Source: an uncultured Clostridium sp. (GTDB taxonomy: Bacteria; Bacillota; Clostridia; Lachnospirales; Lachnospiraceae). Taken from it: a DNA stretch of 13,055 nucleotides. Within the stretch, counting starts at the first letter, position 1, and every line of letters starts with the position of its first letter. This document shows positions 6,508-13,055 of the stretch, in pieces. The DNA lies in NCBI GenBank assembly GCA_900541315.1, contig UQJF01000093.1, positions 1-13,055 on the forward strand. The letters run 5' to 3'. Position numbers and translations under genes: made by a program. The notes beneath the pieces were generated by a model. The model had not been told where the DNA came from, ran no database searches, and saw only the letters and a program-made list of their open reading frames with translations.

Positions 6508-7947
6508 TTAATGCTGCCTCTCTCTTTTCTTTCTGTAGGTATCACATGCCTGGATAAACCGTTTTCCAAAGCCTTCCATGGAAGGATAGTACAGATGCGG
6601 AAAACCGGCCATTACCTGATTTTTTATGGTCACACAGGGCCATCCTCGCTTTCCTGTAGGCTTTTGGGCCTGCATCTTCAGTTCATTTTCCTCCTGGGTA
6701 CTTTCCCAATAATGGAATTCATGGCCTTTGATTCTTTCTCCTGCTTTTAAATACAGGCTATCACTTTCTGTTTCCACTGTAATATAACCGAAATGGGAAT
6801 TTTTTCCTTTTTTGAAACCTTTTCCTGAAAATACGCCTGCCATCTCATAACCAGTTCCATTTTCATCTTCCAGCTCTTTTAAAAGATAAAGATAACCGCC
6901 ACACTCTGCCAGAACAGGCATATCTTCTTCTGCTTTCCGGCGGATCTCATTTCTCATATTCTTATTTTCTTCAAGAGCCTTTCCATAAAGTTCCGGATAA
7001 CCGCCTCCAAGGAGAAGGCCATCCAGATCTTCCGGCAGATGCTTGTCATGAACAGGACTGAACCGAAGGATCTCAGCTCCCTGCTTTTCCAAAAATTCCA
7101 GATTATCCCGATAGTAGAAGCAGAAAGCTTCATCCCAGGCAATGCCAAGTCGGATATGAGGCTTAGGATATGGGTTTTCTTCAGCTTCACGATCCTGGCC
7201 AGGACAACCAGCTGCCACCATCTCAGGCTCCAGAGGCTTTGCACTTTCTCCCAGACTGAATAGTTTATCTACATCCAGCGTCTTTTCCAGGCAATCCCCC
7301 AGCTGTCTGATCTGGCCCTGAAGGTTTTCGATCTCCCCAGGAAGCACCAGTCCTAAATGGCGGCTTCCTACCTGCCAGAAATCCAGCTCAGGCACATATC
7401 CTGCTACCAGAATACCTGTTTCTTTTTCGATCACTGCTTTTATCCGTGGATACAGCATGGGAGAGATCCGGTTTAAGATAACTGCCTGGATGTGATTTCC
7501 ATTTTTATCCCCCTGAAAAGACCGGGCCTCTCCTTTAAAGGCCTGAAAACCTTTGATCAGCGCTGCCAGAGAAAGGCTGGCTCCTTTTGCATCCACCACC
7601 AGCACTACCGGAAGGTCTAAAATATCTGCCACTTCCCAGGAACTGGCTGCTGTGGTGTCTCCTCCAAGACCATCAAAATATCCCATTACGCCTTCTATTA
7701 CAGGAAAATGATCTTTTGATATATTCATGAGTTTTTTTCTCATATCTTCCGGCCTTTCAAAGAAACTGTCCAGGTTTCCTCCTTCAATCCCCAGCACCTT
7801 CCGGTGGAACAGCCCGTCAATATAATCCGGTCCGCATTTATAAGAAAATGGATTTTTCTGTTTTCGTTTTAAAAGCTCCAGAATACCACAGGTGACCATA
7901 GTCTTTCCGCTGCCGCTTCTTGGAGCTGCGATCATGAATCCAGCCAC
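6508..7947 (-). CDS. cbiA: Cobyrinate a,c-diamide synthase CbiA
   Basis: ATP- and glutamine-dependent amidation of the a and c side chains of cobyrinic acid (as the cobalt complex). The N-terminal domain shows a P-loop, APRSGSGKT (residues 8-16), CGPDYIDGLFH (38-48), VIEGVMGYFDGLGGDTTAAS (83-102) and VVLVVDAKGASLS (114-126). The class I glutaminase-like domain has GLLLGGGYPELY (310-321), VLAECGGYLYL with nucleophile Cys349, and GHEFHYWEST with His412. At 479 residues it is slightly longer than average. A linker near 238-263 and an insert near 420-434 are poorly conserved in style. The start is a GTG at 7947, supported by GGAGG 7 nt upstream. The gene overlaps the end of cbiET by 16 nt, which implies translational coupling. 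cobT follows 1 nt after its stop. Confidence 0.96.
   Translation of the reverse strand: MAGFMIAAPRSGSGKTMVTCGILELLKRKQKNPFSYKCGPDYIDGLFHRKVLGIEGGNLDSFFERPEDMRKKLMNISKDHFPVIEGVMGYFDGLGGDTTAASSWEVADILDLPVVLVVDAKGASLSLAALIKGFQAFKGEARSFQGDKNGNHIQAVILNRISPMLYPRIKAVIEKETGILVAGYVPELDFWQVGSRHLGLVLPGEIENLQGQIRQLGDCLEKTLDVDKLFSLGESAKPLEPEMVAAGCPGQDREAEENPYPKPHIRLGIAWDEAFCFYYRDNLEFLEKQGAEILRFSPVHDKHLPEDLDGLLLGGGYPELYGKALEENKNMRNEIRRKAEEDMPVLAECGGYLYLLKELEDENGTGYEMAGVFSGKGFKKGKNSHFGYITVETESDSLYLKAGERIKGHEFHYWESTQEENELKMQAQKPTGKRGWPCVTIKNQVMAGFPHLYYPSMEGFGKRFIQACDTYRKKRERQH
6517..6522 (-). promoter_or_regulatory. Ribosome binding site of cobT (decides the start)
   Basis: GAGAGG on the minus strand, 10 nt before the ATG at 6506 and inside the 3' end of cbiA. 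It supports the short cobT start over the longer open frame to 6569. The match is moderate. Confidence 0.55.
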
Positions 7948-9248
7948 TCTATTTCCTCCACATCATCTTTTGCCGGGTGCTGCATCACTGCAATATATAC
8001 TGGATTCTGTGCCATTGGCATATGGTAGCTGCCAAGCTGCTTTACAGGAGATGCCTGGATCTGCAGAAGCTCACCATCTTCAAAACCATATTCCTTCATA
8101 CATTCAATGATCTCTGATACCGTTTCTAAAGTAATAGCATTGGCCACGATCCGTACTGACGGGTTTAGGTCCAACAGCGTTCCAATGATCTCTTTCATCT
8201 TTCCGCTGCTTCCGCCTATAAATGCATGTGTAGGTGCCGGAAGCCCCTCAAAGACCTCTGGCGCCTCTCCTTCTACAATGTGGATATCTTCCCAGCTGCC
8301 ATGGAACTTTTGCACATTGGCCCGGATCAATTCCAGAGCTTCCTGTTCCCGTTCAATAGCATACACACTGCCTTCATTGCAGCTTCTGCGGATCTCCAGG
8401 CCTATTTCCACAGATACAGAGCCTGTTCCTGCACCAATATCATAGCACACACTATGATTACCGATGCACAGCTTCTCTATAGACAGCCGGCGGATGGTTT
8501 CCTTAGTCATAGGAACCTTTCCCCGGATAAAATCCTCATCCTTCGGGCGCTTCGTGAGATAAATTCTCATCTCTTCTGCGTGAGGATTTTTCACAAGAAC
8601 ACAGGCAAGACTTCCAAAGGGGTGGCTCTCCTCTTCCATCAGCAATTCTGCTGGTGTAGCCTCACAGAGAATACGTTCTGTTTCATATGAGAAATTTTCC
8701 CCGGCCCAGATTTTTACATTTCCAAGTCCATTGCTTACCAGTTCCCTGCAAAGAGCAGAAACACTGCCCTTTCCTCCTAATAAGATAAAGCAGTCTTCAT
8801 AATGACGGATATGGGCAACTACATCGCAGCTGCGGCCATGGCTGCTGATACAGTGGATATTCTGCCAGCTGCGCCCCAGCCTTCCGCAGAAATAAGAAAG
8901 ACTGGACACTCCCGGGATATATTCTACCTCCCAGCCTTCCTGTAAGAAAGCTTTGGAAGCTGCTTCTGCACCGCTGTAAAAGCCTGTATCCCCGGAAAGC
9001 ACTAAAACTGCCTCATCCCATTGAAAAGAAGAAAGCCAGTTCACCATTTCACTGGGCTTATAAGCAGCCAGCACTGCTTTTCCTTCTGTATATGGTGCAG
9101 CCGCATCTAACATCCTTCTGGCTCCCATTACAGCATCGGCACGGTCTAAACAGTCTAAGACCTCACCGGTCAGCTGGTCTTCTCTTCCCATTCCGATCCC
9201 CGCAAGATAAATAATGGGGTTTTTATCTTTATATTCATTCTGAGCCAT
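7932..9248 (-). CDS. cbiET: CbiE-CbiT fusion: cobalt-precorrin C5/C15 methyltransferase and C12 decarboxylase
   Basis: A two-domain enzyme like CobL. It methylates C5 and C15 of cobalt-precorrin-6B/7 and decarboxylates the C12 acetate, giving cobalt-precorrin-8. The CbiE half (about residues 11-225) is a tetrapyrrole methylase with IIYLAGIGMG (12-21), VLVLSGDTGFYSGA (81-94) and the EYIPGVSSLSYF loop (109-120). The CbiT half (about 235-425) is a Rossmann methyltransferase with the SAM motif CYDIGAGTGSVSVEIG (268-283), the acidic YAIER strand end (296-300) and HAFIGGSSGKMKEII (341-355). The length of 438 residues fits a full fusion. It overlaps the end of cbiJ by 14 nt and the start of cbiA by 16 nt. 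The ATG at 9248 is the only in-frame start before the conserved region. Confidence 0.96.
   Translation of the reverse strand: MAQNEYKDKNPIIYLAGIGMGREDQLTGEVLDCLDRADAVMGARRMLDAAAPYTEGKAVLAAYKPSEMVNWLSSFQWDEAVLVLSGDTGFYSGAEAASKAFLQEGWEVEYIPGVSSLSYFCGRLGRSWQNIHCISSHGRSCDVVAHIRHYEDCFILLGGKGSVSALCRELVSNGLGNVKIWAGENFSYETERILCEATPAELLMEEESHPFGSLACVLVKNPHAEEMRIYLTKRPKDEDFIRGKVPMTKETIRRLSIEKLCIGNHSVCYDIGAGTGSVSVEIGLEIRRSCNEGSVYAIEREQEALELIRANVQKFHGSWEDIHIVEGEAPEVFEGLPAPTHAFIGGSSGKMKEIIGTLLDLNPSVRIVANAITLETVSEIIECMKEYGFEDGELLQIQASPVKQLGSYHMPMAQNPVYIAVMQHPAKDDVEEIEWLDS
7953..7959 (-). promoter_or_regulatory. Ribosome binding site of cbiA (supports a GTG start)
   Basis: GGAGGAA on the minus strand within the end of cbiET. 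The GGAGG core lies 7 nt before the GTG at 7947. The next in-frame ATG is the Met at residue 5, which would be further from the site and too close to the P-loop strand, so GTG is preferred. Confidence 0.8.
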
Positions 9249-10044
9249 CTTCCATCCACTCCTTTACCGCTTCCTTTATCTGCTCCAGGGACATTCCCCT
9301 ATCTTTAGGCCTGTCTATTATAACTGCTGTGGCACCAGCCCTTTTTGCAGCCTGTATCTTTTCTTTAAAGCCGCCGGTATCTCCCCCGTCTTTTGTTACC
9401 ATGTAAGAACAATGAAATTCCTTTAACTGCACATAATTCATTTCTTCTGAAAACGGACCCTGCATTGCAATAATATGCCTTCCGCCATATCCCAGCTCCC
9501 GGCAGATACGAATGGAAGCTTCCACAGGAAGAACTCTTGTAAAAATGCGTTCTCCATGTTTTGGAAGCTCCTGCCACAAAGCCAGCTCCTTACTTCCTGT
9601 AGTAAGAAGGATATTTCCTTCTTTTTCCCAAAGATACCTGACTGCTTCTTCTGTATCTTTCACATGGACAATATTGTTTTTACCGCTTCTATCATTCTCC
9701 GTCATGTTTGCACTTTCTTTTCGCAGGCAGCGCAGCAGGCAGATGTGGGGGAATTTTTCACAGGCTTTCCGGATATTGGCTGTGACCACCTGGGCGTAGG
9801 GATGTGTTGCATCTATCACAAGATGTGTTCCGTTTTTTTTCAGGAAGGCTTCTATTTCGTCTTCATCCAGACGGCCGCAGTGTACCTTTAAATGCTTTAA
9901 TGGCATCTCCTCTGTCAAAAGCTCTGCCCCATATTCTGTTGCCACGCAAACAGTACCGGTAATGCCAGGCTGGTCATCCAGCCAGTTAGCCAGTACCCGT
10001 CCCTCTGTAGTCCCTGCAAAGAGGATCACATGTTTTCCGGTCAT
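9235..10044 (-). CDS. cbiJ: Cobalt-precorrin-6A reductase CbiJ (CobK family)
   Basis: Reduces cobalt-precorrin-6A to cobalt-precorrin-6B with a nicotinamide cofactor, the step between CbiD and CbiET. The 269 residues match the family. Seen are VILFAGTTEGRVLANWL (residues 6-22), the N-terminal nucleotide-binding pattern; THLVIDATHPYAQVVTANI with its conserved His-Pro-Tyr-Ala; LLTTGSKELALW in the second half; IIAMQGPFSEEMN; and MVTKDGGDTGGFKEKIQAA, typical of CbiJ/CobK C-terminal domains. The ATG at 10044 lies 1 nt after the stop of cbiF-cbiH, with GGAG about 9 nt upstream inside that gene. Its 3' end overlaps cbiET by 14 nt. The motifs and the position give little room for another assignment. 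Confidence 0.95.
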   Translation of the reverse strand: MTGKHVILFAGTTEGRVLANWLDDQPGITGTVCVATEYGAELLTEEMPLKHLKVHCGRLDEDEIEAFLKKNGTHLVIDATHPYAQVVTANIRKACEKFPHICLLRCLRKESANMTENDRSGKNNIVHVKDTEEAVRYLWEKEGNILLTTGSKELALWQELPKHGERIFTRVLPVEASIRICRELGYGGRHIIAMQGPFSEEMNYVQLKEFHCSYMVTKDGGDTGGFKEKIQAAKRAGATAVIIDRPKDRGMSLEQIKEAVKEWMEDGSE

Positions 10045-10045
10045 G

Positions 10046-11668
10046 CTATTTCTCCTTTTTTTGCAGATAGCCTCGTGGAGTCACCATCCATCTGCCGATC
10101 TTTACAGTGCTGGATTTTCCAATGAATACAGTCGTAAACATATCCGCCGGATAATCTGCCAGTTCTTTTAAAGACATCACCTTCATCTCTTCCCCATCTC
10201 TTCCAATGCTGGAAGCCACACCGCAGACTGTCTCCGGCAAACGGTATTTCATGATACGCTCACAGGCTTCTTTTAAATAGTCCGGTCTGCCTTTACTGCG
10301 GGGGTTGTACAGGCAGATGACAAAGTCTGCCTGAGCCGCCTTTTCTATGCGCTTCCATATCATTTCTATAGGGGTTAAACGGTCACTTAAGCTGACCACT
10401 GCAAAATCATGGGTCAAAGGTGCTCCAAGACCGGCAGCACCGGCACAGGCAGCTGTAACCCCTGGTATGATTTTGATCTCCACTCCCGGATACTGCGCAG
10501 ACAGCTCCAGGATCAGACCTGCCATACCGTAAACACCGCTGTCCCCGCTGCAGATCATGGCTGTATCTTTGCCCTTCATACAACATTCAAGAGCCATACG
10601 GCACCGTGCTTCCTCTTTTGTCATAGGAGTGATGAGATACTCTTTATCTGGAAAATATGGCTTTACAAGATCTGCATATACCGTATAACCGGCGATCACC
10701 TGACAGTCTCCAATTGCTTTAAAGGCCTCTTTTGTCATTCCATCCAGAGAACCCGGCCCTATACCTGCTACGTACAGTTTTCCTAATATTGTTTTTTCTT
10801 CTTCTGCGCCTGTCTTTTCACTCTTTTGTGCGTCTTTATCTGCCCTGACAGGCATGCTTGTTTCCGGCACCATCGTTTCCGGCACAGCCGAAGCCATTTT
10901 CCCGCTATGGGAGTTTTCTGCCATACGGAACTGTGTTGTAAATCCCGGATCATACAGTTTTGACCTGTCGTAACCATTTTGTGCCACTGCATTTCCTACT
11001 ACGATCAGGGCTGTTTTTGTAATATTCTCCCGCTCTGCTGCTTCTGCAAGCCCAGCTACGGTTGTGCGTACCGTTTTTTCTTCCGGCCAGGTAGCCTTGT
11101 ATACAATAGCTGCCGGTGTATCTGACGGGTAACCACCTGCCATTAATTCCTCTGACAATTCTTTTAACATGCCTGTACTTAAAAAGACCACCATCGTTGC
11201 CTGGTGAGAAGCAAACTGGCGGATGCTCTCTCTTTCCGGCACAGGTGTCCTTCCTGCCATCCGGGTAATGACCACGCTCTGGGATATTCCCGGAAGAGTG
11301 TATTCCATCTGTAAAGCTGCTGCCGTGCCGCAAAAAGAACTGACTCCCGGACAGATATCATACTTGATTCCGAACTTGTCCATAGCATCCATCTGCTCTC
11401 TGATAGCTCCGTAAATGCATGGATCTCCTGTATGCAGGCGGACCACTTCTTTATGCTCCTTCCATGCTTGTTCTATAACCTCCATAACCTGCTCTAAGGT
11501 CATTTTTGCACTGTCATAGATCATGGCATCCTGTTTTGTCTCTTTTAACAGACCCGGATTAACCAGGGAACCTGCATAAATAACAATGTCCGCCTGTTTT
11601 AAAAATTTCAGTCCCCTTACTGTGATCAGATCCTCTGCACCCGGACCTGCACCTACGATATGTACCAT
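10046..11668 (-). CDS. cbiFH: CbiF-CbiH fusion: cobalt-precorrin-4 C11- and C17-methyltransferases
   Basis: Two SAM-dependent tetrapyrrole methylases in one 540-residue chain. Residues 1 to about 249 are CbiF (C11): HIVGAGPGAEDLITVRG (3-19), YAGSLVNPGL (31-40), RLHTGDPCIYGA (77-88), CPGVSSFCGTAAAL (106-119) and ITRMAGRTPVPERES (134-148). Residues about 296-540 are CbiH (C17): LYVAGIGPGSLDGMT (298-312), ICSGDSGVYGMAG (372-384), IPGVTAACAGAAGLGAPLTH (401-420), FVICLYNPRSKGR and VFIGKSSTVKIGRWMVTPRGY. They are joined by a low-complexity charged linker (about 250-295). In the anaerobic route CbiH acts immediately before CbiF, so the fusion joins successive methylations. CbiG, which opens the lactone after CbiF, is not in the window. 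The ATG at 11668 has AAGGA 7 nt upstream and lies 50 nt after cbiD. Confidence 0.95.
   Translation of the reverse strand: MVHIVGAGPGAEDLITVRGLKFLKQADIVIYAGSLVNPGLLKETKQDAMIYDSAKMTLEQVMEVIEQAWKEHKEVVRLHTGDPCIYGAIREQMDAMDKFGIKYDICPGVSSFCGTAAALQMEYTLPGISQSVVITRMAGRTPVPERESIRQFASHQATMVVFLSTGMLKELSEELMAGGYPSDTPAAIVYKATWPEEKTVRTTVAGLAEAAERENITKTALIVVGNAVAQNGYDRSKLYDPGFTTQFRMAENSHSGKMASAVPETMVPETSMPVRADKDAQKSEKTGAEEEKTILGKLYVAGIGPGSLDGMTKEAFKAIGDCQVIAGYTVYADLVKPYFPDKEYLITPMTKEEARCRMALECCMKGKDTAMICSGDSGVYGMAGLILELSAQYPGVEIKIIPGVTAACAGAAGLGAPLTHDFAVVSLSDRLTPIEMIWKRIEKAAQADFVICLYNPRSKGRPDYLKEACERIMKYRLPETVCGVASSIGRDGEEMKVMSLKELADYPADMFTTVFIGKSSTVKIGRWMVTPRGYLQKKEK
10860..10885 (-). repeat. Short tandem repeat in the CbiF-CbiH linker
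   Basis: The 11-bp sequence GTTTCCGGCAC (plus strand) occurs at 10860-10870 and again at 10875-10885, a period of 15 bp or five codons. It encodes the repeated VPETM/VPETS in the linker between the two enzyme domains. In-frame copy changes here would alter only linker length. Confidence 0.75.
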
Positions 11669-11718
11669 ATTCTCTTCCTTTCCGTAATCTGCTTTTGCCT
11701 GCTTCCCACTCTGCTTTA

Positions 11719-12912
11719 TCAGTCCAGCTTCGTCATATCCTGGGCCAGTATCCTTTTTAACATATCCCTGGCACCAGGAGACATTCCCAGAATCCCTCTT
11801 TCATTGGTAAACAAAATACATTCTGTCTTCATAGACTCCCCTGCACGCAGTGCCATATGTTCCCAGGCCCGTCTTACCACCTGCTCCATGACTTTTTCAC
11901 GAAGTCCCGGCACTGTTTCTAAAAGTTTAAGTCCCTGATCCACTGTAACAGACTCTAAAATCTCCCGGATCAGCTTTTCACCTGCACCACAGGCACCGCC
12001 CCAGGCTGCCAGGGTTTCCATTCTTCCGTCTGCTACAGAGGAATGGGTATTCATCACACCGGCAGCCAGCTTGATCAGCTTTCCCCCGTGGCCTACTAAC
12101 AATACTTCTTCTATATTTTCCTGCACTGCCATATCCAGGGATTCACCAATATAATTGCTGCATTTTACAGCATAATCCAGATTTACATCCAGTTCATCCC
12201 TTAAAAAACTTTCCCCATAATTTCCAGGTGTCAAAATCACGCTTTTCAGACCAGCTATATGCTTCTGGTGCAGCTCCAGACGGATGGTATCTGTCAGTGC
12301 TTTCTCACTCATAGGCTCTACCATACCGCTAGTCCCTAAAAGGGAAATACCGCCTTTGATGCCCATACGGGGATTAAAGGTCTTTTTGCTTATTTCCGCT
12401 CCCTGAGGGATAAATATTTCAATGTTAAGACTTCCCTGAAATCCATATTGTCTGCATACTTTTTCCACATGGGTAAATATCATTTCCCTTGGTACAGGAT
12501 TAATGGCAGGTTTCCCTACCTCACAGGCCAGTCCCGGTTTTGTAACTGTGCCAACACCTTCTCCTGCTGTAAGACGAAGGCAAAGACCTCCATTTTCCCA
12601 GATATAACCTTCTGTCTCCTGTTTATCATTTCTGAAAGATACTCTGGAATAGACTGCAATTCCGTTAGTCACATCCGGATCATCCCCGGAGTCCTTTCGC
12701 ACAGCACATACCGCCTGTTCCTTTGTAAAACGGGTCTCCTCGATCTCCAGATCCAGATCAATACCCTTAGGCGTAGAAACCTTAACATGGCTCACACGTT
12801 TCTGTCTAAAAAGCATAAGAGCCGCTGCCATAGAAGCTGCCGTCCCACAGGTGCCTGTAGTATATCCCCATCTTAACTTTTGCTGATTTTTATATACATA
12901 CATTTCTTCCAT
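11719..12912 (-). CDS. cbiD: Cobalt-precorrin-5B C1-methyltransferase CbiD
   Basis: Methylates C1 of cobalt-precorrin-5B using SAM, giving cobalt-precorrin-6A; this enzyme marks the anaerobic route. The 397 residues are a little longer than the usual 360-380. Motifs include LRWGYTTGTCGTAASMAAAL (residues 13-32), GVGTVTKPGLACEVGKPAIN, NPRMGIKGGISLLGTSGMVE, VILTPGNYGE and LVGHGGKLIKLAAGVMNTHS, all characteristic of CbiD. The ATG at 12912 has only a weak upstream site (GCAGG 7 nt away). A second ATG at 12903 is possible and would remove three residues. Upstream are a short open frame and a palindromic repeat. It is the first gene visible, but whether it is the first gene of the operon cannot be told because the contig ends 143 bp away. 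Confidence 0.96.
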   Translation of the reverse strand: MEEMYVYKNQQKLRWGYTTGTCGTAASMAAALMLFRQKRVSHVKVSTPKGIDLDLEIEETRFTKEQAVCAVRKDSGDDPDVTNGIAVYSRVSFRNDKQETEGYIWENGGLCLRLTAGEGVGTVTKPGLACEVGKPAINPVPREMIFTHVEKVCRQYGFQGSLNIEIFIPQGAEISKKTFNPRMGIKGGISLLGTSGMVEPMSEKALTDTIRLELHQKHIAGLKSVILTPGNYGESFLRDELDVNLDYAVKCSNYIGESLDMAVQENIEEVLLVGHGGKLIKLAAGVMNTHSSVADGRMETLAAWGGACGAGEKLIREILESVTVDQGLKLLETVPGLREKVMEQVVRRAWEHMALRAGESMKTECILFTNERGILGMSPGARDMLKRILAQDMTKLD

Positions 12913-12974
12913 GTAAATACCTGCACATCTTTGAATGTCTGTGATACCAGATCGTTTGCACTTTCCAGACTCAC
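12873..12974 (-). CDS. Possible 33-aa small ORF overlapping the cbiD start (unrecognised)
   Basis: A GTG at 12974, with AGAGGA about 11 nt upstream, opens a 33-codon frame that ends in TAA 40 nt inside cbiD, in a different frame. The peptide begins VSLESANDLVSQTFKDVQ and resembles no family I know. The cbiD ribosome binding site is weak, so translational coupling to this ORF is conceivable. It may equally be a remnant or chance. Confidence 0.2.
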   Translation of the reverse strand: MSLESANDLVSQTFKDVQVFTWKKCMYIKISKS

Positions 12975-12993
12975 AAGCTTAAAAATCCTCTTG

Positions 12994-13014
12994 TGGTATC
13001 ATATGATGATACCA
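12994..13014. repeat. Perfect palindromic hairpin (9-bp stem)
   Basis: TGGTATCAT (12994-13002), a three-base loop and ATGATACCA (13006-13014) form a perfect 9-bp stem. It is AT-rich and lacks a T-run on either side, so it is not a clear intrinsic terminator. It directly precedes GGGTCAAAAGGTC and may be part of a longer repeat with the next hairpin. Confidence 0.75.
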
Positions 13015-13037
13015 GGGTCAAAAGGTCATAAATCCGA

Positions 13038-13053
13038 TGCAAGCTTGCTTGCA
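13038..13053. repeat. Palindrome at the right contig end
   Basis: TGCAAGC (13038-13044) and GCTTGCA (13047-13053) are exact inverted copies two bases apart, enclosing the 10-bp palindrome GCAAGCTTGC. It lies two bases from the end of the contig, so the flanking arm of any larger inverted repeat is missing. Confidence 0.7.
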
Positions 13054-13055
13054 GG

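Larger units (their letters stand above)
12913..13055. other. Upstream region of cbiD, no cobalamin riboswitch seen
   Basis: These 143 bp hold the small ORF and two hairpins. I find no B12-box-like segment (consensus around GCCAGGAGACC) and no convincing -35/-10 pair reading toward cbiD. The promoter and any riboswitch of the operon must lie beyond the contig end if they exist. Confidence 0.6.

Noticed and set aside
6507..6569. Longer cobT beginning at 6569
   Set aside because: The extension overlaps cbiA by more than 60 nt and looks unlike CobT N-termini. The ATG at 6506 has its own site and a 1-nt junction.
12913..13055. Cobalamin riboswitch upstream of cbiD
   Set aside because: No B12-box-like segment was found and only 143 bp are available, less than a full riboswitch of this class. 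One could still exist beyond the contig end.
12994..13055. CRISPR array or tRNA at the right end
   Set aside because: The inverted repeats occur once each, without regularly spaced direct repeats, and no cloverleaf can be drawn.

Overview
The window is one end-to-end contig carrying a single long minus-strand gene cluster for anaerobic (cobalt-early) cobalamin biosynthesis. Protein style, moderate GC, AAGGAGG-type ribosome binding sites and the CbiD/CbiET/CbiF/CbiH route point to an anaerobic Firmicute, most likely a gut Clostridia of the Lachnospiraceae type. The genus cannot be fixed from the sequence alone.

Layout in the direction of transcription (right to left): cbiD (12912-11719), a cbiF-cbiH fusion (11668-10046), cbiJ (10044-9235), a cbiE-cbiT fusion (9248-7932), cbiA (7947-6508), cobT (6506-5406), cobU (5403-4846), cobS (4763-3957), a second divergent cobU-like gene (3924-3415), cbiB (3299-2322), cobD (2239-1013) and cbiP, which starts at 989 and runs off the left end. 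Most junctions are 1-50 nt gaps or 14-16 nt overlaps, so this reads as one operon. The widest gap (3300-3414) holds a plausible extended -10 promoter that could separately drive cbiB-cobD-cbiP.

Together the genes cover: C17 and C11 methylation (CbiH, CbiF); C1 methylation (CbiD); ring reduction (CbiJ); C5/C15 methylation and decarboxylation (CbiET); a,c-amidation (CbiA); the remaining amidations (CbiP); making and attaching the aminopropanol arm (CobD, CbiB); and nucleotide loop assembly (CobU, CobT, CobS). Not in the window: cbiL, cbiG, cbiC, a cobalt chelatase, the corrinoid adenosyltransferase and the uroporphyrinogen/precorrin-2 genes. They must lie elsewhere in the genome if the pathway is complete.

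Both contig ends look like assembly limits. Bases 1-49 are not genomic: they match the Illumina Nextera P7-side adapter (P7 tail, 8-base index, transposase read-2 sequence ending in the Tn5 mosaic end) fused to cbiP. The right end (12994-13055) is a cluster of palindromes that looks like part of an interspersed repeat. No tRNA, rRNA, CRISPR array, insertion sequence or cobalamin riboswitch was seen. I found no evidence of a wholly new system. The points most worth following are the adapter artefact, the pair of divergent CobU paralogues, the CbiF-CbiH fusion and the repeat-like motifs.
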